From: CALIKS01 sp964440295
GTDB taxonomy: Archaea > Thermoproteota > Nitrososphaeria_A > Caldarchaeales > Calditenuaceae
DNA: 24,512 bases
NCBI GenBank assembly: GCA_964440295.1
Contig: CAYTRT010000021.1
Location: 1 to 24,512, forward strand
Direction: 5' to 3'
Shown here one piece after another: positions 1 through 5,572 of the stretch. The notes below the pieces were generated by a model that did not search any database, was not told where the DNA came from, and worked only from the letters and a program-made list of their open reading frames with translations. Position numbers and translations under genes: made by a program. Within the stretch, counting starts at the first letter, position 1. Each line of letters starts with the position of its first letter.

Positions 1-11
1 ATGATATCGGG

Positions 12-401
12 TTGAAGATTGCCGTGACCTCGACCGGTAAAGACTTGGACTCGCATGTAGAACCACGTTTTGGCAGATGTCCATACTTCATTATAGTAGA
101 TTTGGAAAGCATGCAGTTTGAAGCTATTCGAAACTCGGCTTCTGATAGTGTAGGTGGGGCTGGAATTCGGGTAGCGCAAATCATAGCTAGTAAGGGCGCC
201 AAGGTTCTTATAACTGGAAATGTTGGACCCAACGCCTTCCAAGCATTGTCGAGTGCAGGAATACAAGTCATAACCGGTGCCTATGGAACTGTGGAGGAAG
301 TCATTGAGAAATACAAAAGAGGCGAGCTTAGAGCTACAGACACTCCTACAACCGAGGGTCAATTCCGGATGGCCGGTGGTAGGGGTCGAGGATGGAGATA
401 A
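12..401 (+). CDS. NifX/NifB-C-like protein (DiNase FeMo-co family), first copy
   Basis: A 129-residue protein of the dinitrogenase iron-molybdenum cofactor (NifX / NifB C-terminal / orange-protein) fold, which binds metal clusters or cluster precursors. Family features seen: the N-terminal strand MKIAVTSTG, the FGRCPYFIIVD segment (about residues 20-30), the GGAG turn near residue 48, and the very typical ITGNVGPNAFQALSSAGI block (residues 67-84) followed by GTVEEVIEKYKRGEL. The C-terminus is a short Gly/Arg tail. The start is TTG at 12. The upstream frame ATG ATA TCG GGT TGA (1-15) ends in a TGA that overlaps this TTG, so it may be the tail of a preceding gene and imply translational coupling. 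No nif genes are present, so a role in nitrogen fixation is not implied. The neighbouring MinD-ferredoxin ATPase points to an ORP-type cluster-assembly locus. The metal is unknown. Confidence 0.85.
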   Translation: MKIAVTSTGKDLDSHVEPRFGRCPYFIIVDLESMQFEAIRNSASDSVGGAGIRVAQIIASKGAKVLITGNVGPNAFQALSSAGIQVITGAYGTVEEVIEKYKRGELRATDTPTTEGQFRMAGGRGRGWR

Positions 402-481
402 CTAATGATGCTGTAACGATCAGGTAGATGTAAGTTTAAAAATAACATTATAAAGATCTAAAAGAAGGTGAATTCGAGAGA

Positions 482-856
482 TTGAATGAAAGAATAGTCA
501 TACCGGCTGAGGATAGTAACGGGCTTGATGCAAGGCTTTCAGAACATTTTGGCAGAGCACCATACTTCATAATTGTTGAGCTTGACGAAGGTGGAAACAT
601 TGTAAACATTCAATCAGTCTCAAATGAGAGCGAGCACTTCGGCGGAGTTGGGAGGCCGCCTGACCGGATATTGCAGCTAAGACCTAGCGCCGTAATTACA
701 TACGGGATGGGACCTAGGGCGCTCAGGATTTTCCAAGACGCAGGTGTAGCCGTTTTAAGGGCCAACGCAGGTACTGTTAAAGAAGCGGTTGAAGCATATA
801 GGCAGGGTAGACTTGAAGAGCTTACCGAAGGCTGTTATCGTGCGCGTCATCAATAA
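482..856 (+). CDS. NifX-like protein (DiNase FeMo-co family), second copy
   Basis: A 124-residue paralogue of the preceding protein but of a distinct subtype. It has SEHFGRAPYFIIVELDE near the N-terminus, EHFGGVGRPPDRI (about residues 50-62), the YGMGPRALRIFQDAGVAVLRA block, and a C-terminal ELTEGCYRARHQ whose Cys/His may bind metal. The start is TTG at 482; the nearby ATG at 486 is out of frame. A purine-rich AAGGTG at about 465-470 could be the ribosome binding site, and AT-rich TATA-like sequence lies at about 435-456. It is followed 18 bp later by the MinD-ferredoxin gene. In ORP-type loci such proteins accept or carry a metal cluster handed over by MinD-like ATPases; the role here is inferred from context. 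Confidence 0.85.
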   Translation: MNERIVIPAEDSNGLDARLSEHFGRAPYFIIVELDEGGNIVNIQSVSNESEHFGGVGRPPDRILQLRPSAVITYGMGPRALRIFQDAGVAVLRANAGTVKEAVEAYRQGRLEELTEGCYRARHQ

Positions 857-874
857 CTAGGTAGGCGTTCGATA

Positions 875-1347
875 TTGATAATATCTGTTGCAAGCGGCAA
901 AGGTGGGACTGGGAAAACTTCGATAGCTGTTAATATGGCTATTTCCATAGAAAACGTTCAACTTCTAGACTGCGACGTTGAAGAGCCAAACGCCAGTTTA
1001 CTTCTGCACCCAAAAAGTAATAAGTGAAGAATTAGTTTACACAACGATACCAGACTTAAACACTGAGCTATGCGACCATCGTGGGAAATGCTCAAACTTC
1101 TGCCAATACAACGCCATTTTTGTTACTCGCGAGAAAGTTTTGATCTTCCCCCAGCTGTGTCATGGATGTGGTGGATGCATTCTAGTATGTCCAAAAGGAG
1201 CTCTGAGGGAAGGAAGACGCAAAATTGGGAAGATATACCGTGGAGATAGAGATGGTTTAGAGATAGTTTATGGCGAGCTAGAAGTTAGCGAGGCTATGGC
1301 CACCCCACTAATAAGGCAAGTTAAGCGGCTTATTGACCGAGGCAAAA
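875..1347 (+). CDS. MinD-family ATPase with inserted ferredoxin domain, N-terminal part (frameshifted, cut by gap)
   Basis: This is the N-terminal part of a MinD/Mrp superfamily P-loop ATPase that carries a two-cluster ferredoxin insert. The reading starts at TTG 875 with MIISVASGKGGTGKTS (deviant Walker A) and continues through LLDCDVEEPN. It then runs into an early stop at 1025. One extra base in the A run at 1012-1016 explains this: removing one A joins LLLHPK to VISEELVYTTIPDLN in the next frame, exactly as expected for the family. The insert has a first cluster motif C-D-H-R-G-K-C-S-N-F-C, in which the usual second Cys is Arg, and a complete second motif CHGCGGCILVCPKGA. The reading ends at the 100-N gap. 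The frameshift is more likely a homopolymer sequencing error than biology, but a true mutation cannot be excluded. Confidence 0.8.
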
Positions 1348-1447
1348 NNNNNNNNNNNNNNNNNNNNNNNNNNNNNNNNNNNNNNNNNNNNNNNNNNNNN
1401 NNNNNNNNNNNNNNNNNNNNNNNNNNNNNNNNNNNNNNNNNNNNNNN
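1348..1447. other. Scaffold gap (100 N)
   Basis: Exactly 100 N, a conventional placeholder, so the real distance is unknown. The flanks are both from MinD-ferredoxin ATPases. A single gene would be missing only its Walker B and SPPGTSC-like region, about 30-35 codons. These loci often carry two tandem MinD genes, however, so the two flanks may belong to different paralogues. Confidence 0.95.
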
Positions 1448-1749
1448 CTGAGCCAACTCTTTCCGGGATCCACGACCTCGAAAGAGTGGTACAACTATTA
1501 GAACACTTTAAGATTCAGCCACTAGTGTGTGTAAATATGTATGATGTAAATAAGAATAACACCGAAAAAATACTGGCTTTTTGCAAAGAGAGAAGCATAG
1601 AGGTTGTAGGAATGATACCGTTTAATCCAAAAGTTACTGAAGCTATGGTTAGAGGTAAAACAATAGTGGAATATTCGCCGGGAAGTGATGTTACAAACGA
1701 AATTAGGTGCATTTGGGAGAAAATCACCGTAGTGCTCAATCAAAAATGA
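1448..1749 (+). CDS. MinD-family ATPase, C-terminal part (5' end in gap)
   Basis: About 100 residues after the gap that match the C-terminal third of MinD-ferredoxin ATPases. The sequence opens with the conserved TEPT-x-SG-x-HDL-x-R block (TEPTLSGIHDLERV), then LVCVNMYDVN (nucleotide-base recognition, N-K/M-x-D-like), a helix, and VVGMIPFNPKVTEAMVRGKTIVEY, the usual end of these proteins. It stops with TGA at 1747-1749. Its frame relative to the upstream part means nothing because the gap length is arbitrary. It is probably the same gene as the fragment ending at 1347, but could be the end of a second tandem paralogue. It lies directly upstream of the radical SAM gene. Confidence 0.8.
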
Positions 1750-1755
1750 GAGTAT

Positions 1756-2727
1756 TTGAGCTGTGAACAAATGGCATCAATAGCCTTCGGGCCTGTTCCA
1801 TCTAGGCGTTTGGGAAGAAGTCTTGGAATAAATAATATTCCGCCAAAAACATGCAGTTATTCATGTGTATACTGCCAACTTGGTAGAACCAGCAATATGG
1901 TAGTCAAGAGAAGCCATTTCTATAGGCCTCAAGACGTTTTAAGGGAAGTTGAAAGAAAAGTCCGTGAAGCACAGTTAAGGAATGAAAAAATTGATTACTT
2001 AACTTTCGTCCCAGATGGGGAACCAACATTAGACATAAGCATCGGTGAAGAGATAGTGCTTCTAAAGCAAATAGGCATTCCAATAGCTGTTATAACTAAT
2101 GCTTCTCTGCTCTGGCTTGATGATGTGAGAGGAGATCTGTTGGAGGCTGATTTTATTTCATTAAAGGTTGACGCTGTCAGTCAAGACTTATGGAGAAGCA
2201 TAAACAGACCATGCAGAGAATTAAAATTGGACAAAATTTTGGACGGCATAAAACAATTTGCAAAGGATTTTAAGGGGATAATCGTAAGCGAGACAATGCT
2301 TATTGACGGCATAAAATATAGTAATGAGTTCGCGAAGATAGCGGATTTTCTGAGGGGACTAGCTAAGCTGGATAAGGCATATATTGCCATACCTACAAGA
2401 CCGCCTGCAGAGAAGTGGGTAAAACCAGCTAAGGAGGAAATTCTAAACGTAGCTTTTCAAACGTTTTTCAAGGTGCTTGGGAGTGATAGAGTGGAATTTT
2501 TGATAGGTTATGAGGGAAACGTGTTTGCATTTACGGGAAACGTTAAGGAGGATTTGCTGAGCATAACGGCTGTGCATCCAATGCGGGAAGAAGCTGTTGC
2601 AGAGCTTTTAAAGAAGGCAAATGCAAGCTGGCAAATTATCGATGAACTCTTGCGTAACAACGAACTTGTAAGGCTGGAATATGAGGGAAACACATACTAT
2701 ATGCGAAAGCTATTCAAAAATAAGTAG
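1756..2727 (+). CDS. Radical SAM protein (COG0731-like Fe-S oxidoreductase)
   Basis: A radical S-adenosylmethionine protein of about 320 residues. It opens with the characteristic AFGPVPSRRLGRSLGINNIPPKTC and carries the CxxxCxxC cluster motif CSYSCVYC (Cys33, 37, 40 counted from TTG 1756). The strand FVPDGEPTLD follows, the GGEPTL-like SAM-binding segment, then TNASLLW and SLKVDAV, as in the barrel of this family. The C-terminal 60-70 residues (after about residue 250) look like a small helical or winged domain (HPMREEAVAELLKKANASWQIIDELLRN). The start may be ATG at 1771, which better matches family N-termini, rather than TTG 1756. It lies 6 bp after the MinD gene, so it is probably in the same operon. 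Substrate unknown; Tyw1-like tRNA modification is less likely because Tyw1-specific regions are absent. Confidence 0.85.
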   Translation: MSCEQMASIAFGPVPSRRLGRSLGINNIPPKTCSYSCVYCQLGRTSNMVVKRSHFYRPQDVLREVERKVREAQLRNEKIDYLTFVPDGEPTLDISIGEEIVLLKQIGIPIAVITNASLLWLDDVRGDLLEADFISLKVDAVSQDLWRSINRPCRELKLDKILDGIKQFAKDFKGIIVSETMLIDGIKYSNEFAKIADFLRGLAKLDKAYIAIPTRPPAEKWVKPAKEEILNVAFQTFFKVLGSDRVEFLIGYEGNVFAFTGNVKEDLLSITAVHPMREEAVAELLKKANASWQIIDELLRNNELVRLEYEGNTYYMRKLFKNK

Positions 2728-2746
2728 CCTTTTAGTTATTAATTTT

Positions 2747-3316
2747 TTACTTAATTTGTTTTGGGCAGAAAATGATGAAAGAGTGATTTGGCAGGAAGTC
2801 GAACTCTCGGTCTACTAAATATCCTGCCTCTTCCATTTCTTTTATAATAGTTTCTTTAGGGACGTAATGCCCAAAAATGCCGTGTAGAGTTAATGACTTA
2901 TTACGCTCTATAATAGCAACTTTTCCATTAAGCTTCAAGAAATGTCTAATTTTTCTGAAATACTCTACTCTATTTCGCAGATGGTGATACACATTTCGTA
3001 TGAAAATTAAATCTAGGCTTTGTTCTGGCAAGCTCAATTTTTCTCCAGTTACTAGAATTGTTTCAATGTTTTCTAATCCTTTTTTCTTTGCCTCGTTCTT
3101 AATATATTCTAAAAAATTTTGACTCGTATCAACTGCGAGCACTCGTCCATTTTTTCCTACAATTTCAGCAAATCGCAAAGAAAAATAACCGCCACCGGCT
3201 CCAATATCAGCAACTATCTGTCCTTGCTGTAATCTTAAGACATACAATACTTCGTCTGGTTTGTTTTTAGGGTTAGAAGCAGCCCTATTAAACATCATTG
3301 CCTTCAGGCTTTTCAA
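2747..3316 (-). CDS. Class I SAM-dependent methyltransferase
   Basis: A 189-residue Rossmann-type methyltransferase of the Methyltransf_11/25 kind. Motif I is VADIGAGGGYFSLRFAE (about residues 34-50), the acidic end of strand 2 is VLAVDTS, the motif II/III region is LPEQSLDLIFIRNVYHHL, and post-III is LKLNGKVAIIERNK. The substrate is not indicated by sequence; small molecules, metalloids and proteins are all possible. The start is TTG at 3316, supported by a strong Shine-Dalgarno sequence GGAGGA 7-8 bases upstream on the minus strand. It converges on the radical SAM gene; a T6 run (plus strand 2743-2748) lies between the stops. A TATA-like element (minus strand CTTAAAATTA, about 3367-3376) precedes it. 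Confidence 0.85.
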   Translation of the reverse strand: MKSLKAMMFNRAASNPKNKPDEVLYVLRLQQGQIVADIGAGGGYFSLRFAEIVGKNGRVLAVDTSQNFLEYIKNEAKKKGLENIETILVTGEKLSLPEQSLDLIFIRNVYHHLRNRVEYFRKIRHFLKLNGKVAIIERNKSLTLHGIFGHYVPKETIIKEMEEAGYLVDREFDFLPNHSFIIFCPKQIK

Positions 3317-3454
3317 GTCTTTTCCTCCGTTAACTTAGTCTTACCTGAATAAAGGAGTTGATGGATTAATTTTAAGGATTTACAATCTATCACTATAAAA
3401 TCTACATTGCAAGTACTAATTTGTGCAAAGTTTTAGCATGTGATTGTAAAATTC

Positions 3455-3482
3455 TAAAAACAAAAAAGAAAGAGGAAAAAAT
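3455..3482 (-). terminator. Oligo-T transcription terminator
   Basis: Read on the minus strand, this stretch just after the zinc-ribbon stop codon is a series of T runs (T6, then T6 and T5 within 28 bp). Oligo-T tracts without a needed hairpin are the usual intrinsic terminator of archaeal RNA polymerase. Confidence 0.5.
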
Positions 3483-3486
3483 ATAG

Positions 3487-3675
3487 TTATGAGCGTTGCC
3501 ACGGAGGTCCTCCGCCTTTTCTTCCTCCCGGCGGGCCCTTATTCAGCCTATGAATCATCATTGCTGGCGCTCCCCACTTCGGACAGGCGGATGGTTTTGG
3601 AGCCCCTCTAGGAACTTCTATTATTTGCCCGCAATTTCCGCATTGAAATTGCCTCATTGGTAAGCTCAATTGCAT
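3487..3675 (-). CDS. Small zinc-ribbon-like protein with one ligand position changed
   Basis: A 62-residue protein with a rubredoxin/zinc-ribbon layout: FQCGNCG (Cys12, Cys15) and SACPKWGAP (Cys31). The expected fourth ligand, normally CPKCG, is Trp34; TGG differs from TGC/TGT by one base. The segment IEVPRGAPKPSACPK matches small zinc-ribbon proteins that accompany DUF5320/NifX loci. The C-terminus is a Gly/Pro/Lys-rich tail. The start is ATG 3675, overlapping the upstream stop as TGATG; a GTG at 3678 is also possible. It is the last gene of the three-gene minus-strand operon. A three-Cys site might still bind metal, or the base may be a sequence error. Confidence 0.7.
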   Translation of the reverse strand: MQLSLPMRQFQCGNCGQIIEVPRGAPKPSACPKWGAPAMMIHRLNKGPPGGRKGGGPPWQRS

Positions 3676-3938
3676 CACGATCCGGGCGGCTGTCTTCCAC
3701 CCTTTTCAAGCATCGACTTCAGCTCTTTTATTCTCGCTTCTATTTCCCTGATTTCTTCTTCAATGCTTGCCTTCTCGTCTTCTAGCTCAGCTATTTCATC
3801 TTCTAAGTTTGGAGGTGCCGGAGGTACAAATGGTGGATATGCAGGCGGTGGGTAAGCAATAGGCGGATAAGCGTATGGATACGTAGGCGGGTAACACCAC
3901 CAACGTTGATATCTCCTACCTCTTCTAAACCACGTCAT
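3675..3938 (-). CDS. Pro/Tyr-rich coiled-coil protein (DUF5320-like)
   Basis: An 87-residue protein with three zones. Residues 1-16 are basic and aromatic (MTWFRRGRRYQRWW). Residues 17-43 are low-complexity Pro/Tyr (PPTYPYAYPPIAYPPPAYPP). Residues 45-79 form a charged heptad coiled coil (EDEIAELEDEKASIEEEIRE and onward), so it probably oligomerises. The layout of an aromatic/Gly N-terminus with a C-terminal coiled coil is like DUF5320 proteins of NifX/MinD loci, but the usual GDRTGP-type start is missing, so the assignment is tentative. The minus-strand GGGGTGA 9 bases upstream is a good ribosome binding site. It lies 21 bp after the Trp/Tyr-rich gene and is coupled (TGATG) to the zinc-ribbon gene. 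Confidence 0.7.
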   Translation of the reverse strand: MTWFRRGRRYQRWWCYPPTYPYAYPPIAYPPPAYPPFVPPAPPNLEDEIAELEDEKASIEEEIREIEARIKELKSMLEKGGRQPPGS

Positions 3939-3959
3939 TTTCTATTTTCACCCCATTCA

Positions 3960-4286
3960 CTAGTAAGCCGTATATGGCGACGGAAGGGGCACATATGGAT
4001 AGGCTGCATATGGGTAGGCATAGATGCTCCATGGATACCAGTAGCCTGAATATGGTAGCAAATATTGGTACTGTGGGTATGCCCACCACCATCTAGGAAG
4101 CCACGGGAACCTGGCGCAAACCCACGGATTATAGAGCGCCCATGGGTAGTATTGTGCCCAGAACAGTCTTCCAAATCCTCCGAAAAGCCATCCTGGTCTC
4201 TGCCATGGCGGTAAGTAGCTGAATGGGCCTCGTCCAGGCCACATCCCGAACCAGCCCCAACCTCTACTTCTCCAACCCCATGCCAT
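3960..4286 (-). CDS. Trp/Tyr/Pro-rich small protein of unknown function
   Basis: A 108-residue protein of extreme composition: by my count 16 Trp, 17 Tyr, 6 Phe (36% aromatic), 17 Pro and 11 Gly, seven Arg, and no Asp, Glu, Lys or His. The N-terminal part is W-G-R-rich (MAWGWRSRGWGWFGMW), the middle has PWLPRWWWAYP, and the end is YP-repeat (YAYPYAAYPYVPLP). There is a single Cys (57). I see no clear transmembrane helix because prolines break every hydrophobic stretch. Coding is supported by a ribosome binding site (GGTGAGG, about 8 bases before ATG), a TATA box, and a similar YP composition in the next gene. It is the first gene of the operon divergent from the DUF134 regulator. A structural, surface or metal/cluster-binding role is possible; function unknown. 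Confidence 0.65.
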   Translation of the reverse strand: MAWGWRSRGWGWFGMWPGRGPFSYLPPWQRPGWLFGGFGRLFWAQYYPWALYNPWVCARFPWLPRWWWAYPQYQYLLPYSGYWYPWSIYAYPYAAYPYVPLPSPYTAY

Positions 4287-4325
4287 CCTTTCGCCTCACC
4301 CTCAATTATGAGATAGTGCACAGAA

Positions 4326-4336
4326 ATATATAAACC
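4326..4336 (-). promoter_or_regulatory. TATA box of the Trp/Tyr-rich operon
   Basis: The minus strand reads AAAAGG-TTTATATAT: a purine-rich BRE-like stretch followed by a strong TATA element. Its centre (about 4330) puts transcription start near 4304, leaving a leader of roughly 18 bases that contains the ribosome binding site before ATG 4286. Confidence 0.6.
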
Positions 4337-4461
4337 TTTTACAAAATTACCCTCCTCGTAATATTCCATAGGAACCCTTATAACTAAGCTGGGGGAAATA
4401 TTTCTAATAAAAGCCGTAAAAATAGCCGCCGCTCCCAATAGAGGACTTGATATTGCCTCAC

Positions 4462-4480
4462 AACGTATTAAAAATACGTT
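4462..4480. promoter_or_regulatory. Perfect 19-bp palindrome over the DUF134 promoter, probable operator
   Basis: AACGTATT-AAA-AATACGTT is an uninterrupted 8-bp inverted repeat with a 3-bp centre. The AT-rich centre (ATTAAAAAT) is also the best TATA element before the DUF134 gene: its midpoint 4471 predicts transcription start near ATG 4495, that is a leaderless message. A dimeric HTH protein bound here would block TBP. Autoregulation by the adjacent DUF134 protein is the natural inference. Confidence 0.6.
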
Positions 4481-4494
4481 ATCTACAGATTACT

Positions 4495-4809
4495 ATGAAT
4501 TGCATGTGGCGTCAAAGATTTAGATGCGGGAGAAGAGGCAGACTCCCGAAGCCAATTATGCTTAGATTAAACCCGCCAGTAAATAGTTTTACCCCAAATC
4601 CACCGCAAAACCTAGAACCAATAATGATGGAGCCTGCAGAGCTTGAGGCGTTCAGGCTAGTAGATCTGGAAGGATTATCGCAAGAAGAAGCTGGACAAAG
4701 AATGGGCGTCTCCAGGGGAACAGTGTGGAGGCTTGTTCAAAGAGCAAGGAGAAAGGCTGCTCAGGCCCTCAGTGAAGGAAGACCAATATATATAATAAAT
4801 ACTCCTTAA
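4495..4809 (+). CDS. DUF134/UPF0251 family HTH regulator
   Basis: A DNA-binding protein of the DUF134 (UPF0251) family, about 104 residues. The N-terminus is basic (MWRQRFRCGRRGRLPKP). The middle has MMEPAELEAFRLVDLEGLSQEEAGQRMGVS, and the sigma-70 region-4-like HTH continues RGTVWRLVQRARRKAAQAL. ATG 4495 is preferred over the upstream TTG 4447 because the best TATA box lies inside a palindrome at 4462-4480, which would place the transcript start at about 4497; family members also begin close to the W/R-rich segment. ATG 4504 is an alternative. DUF134 genes typically sit beside NifX-like, MinD-like and DUF5320 genes, and it is divergent from the Trp/Tyr-rich operon here. It is likely the local regulator. 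Target and signal are inferred; Cys in RFRC could be redox or metal sensitive. Confidence 0.85.
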   Translation: MNCMWRQRFRCGRRGRLPKPIMLRLNPPVNSFTPNPPQNLEPIMMEPAELEAFRLVDLEGLSQEEAGQRMGVSRGTVWRLVQRARRKAAQALSEGRPIYIINTP

Positions 4810-4879
4810 GATTTTTCAGAGAATTTACGTTTAAGATAATAATAGAAATAGAGATAGGTATTATCGAGAGAATCAAACT

Positions 4880-5572
4880 TTATAGCTTGACTTGCTTTGT
4901 TAATAACCAAGAGGAAACAATACTTAGCAGTAAATAAACAATAAGAGTTTCTATGATGCTTATCAGAGCTAACTCGAGTCGGGGCTGCATGTTCGTAATA
5001 TCTGTGACGCTATTCATGAGCATCAATGCAGGCCATAACGCAGTCAATGCGTTAAGATTTGGATAAAGATAACTCGCAAGAAATGATGGTAGTAAAAACA
5101 CTTCATAAGTAAGGCCGGCAATAAGAGCCCCGGCCTCTTCATTTAAAAGTGCTTTGAAAAATGTTCCGAGCGAGTATGATAGAATGCCAATCATCAATAA
5201 AGAAACAAACGTGAGAAATGACCAAAAACTATAGGGCAGCAATAGGGAATAAACGATTGTGAATAGGGAAACTGTAGGAGTTATTATAGGGATGGGGCTT
5301 AGCAAAATAATCGGTACTATCTTCGATGTTTTATTAAATATGCCTGCTTGATAAAGAAGCCTCCAGCCGCCCCTCAAAAGCTCTGATAATAAGATGGGTG
5401 AGATCAGCAAAAGGAGTTGAAGAGCAAAAACGCTTGAAAATATGAAGACGGCCCTATCAACTGGAAAAATCGTAGAGAAGTATAGTATAATCGATGGAAG
5501 GATGATTATAGGTAGTGATACGTGTAGTCTTCTGAATATCCCCCAAAACTCCATCAATAATAAACTCTTCAA
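4880..5572 (-). CDS. ABC-2 type membrane permease subunit
   Basis: A 230-residue polytopic membrane protein with about six hydrophobic helices (about residues 18-36, 40-62, 85-112, 117-137, 142-166 and 203-225) and little else, the size and layout of ABC-2 type exporter permeases. I recognise no substrate-specific motif. The start is TTG 5572, directly after the TAG of the upstream ABC gene, with GAGGAG 7 bases before it, so the two genes are translationally coupled. The pairing with a degenerate ABC protein makes the energy source of this transporter uncertain. Confidence 0.75.
   Translation of the reverse strand: MKSLLLMEFWGIFRRLHVSLPIIILPSIILYFSTIFPVDRAVFIFSSVFALQLLLLISPILLSELLRGGWRLLYQAGIFNKTSKIVPIILLSPIPIITPTVSLFTIVYSLLLPYSFWSFLTFVSLLMIGILSYSLGTFFKALLNEEAGALIAGLTYEVFLLPSFLASYLYPNLNALTALWPALMLMNSVTDITNMQPRLELALISIIETLIVYLLLSIVSSWLLTKQVKL

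Noticed and set aside
3935..4438. A 167-residue open frame on the minus strand overlapping the Trp/Tyr-rich gene
   Set aside because: It is the same strand in another frame. It lacks a suitable ribosome binding site, its start lies upstream of the TATA box at 4326-4336, and its composition looks random. The Trp/Tyr-rich frame has better signals, though it too is of unusual composition.
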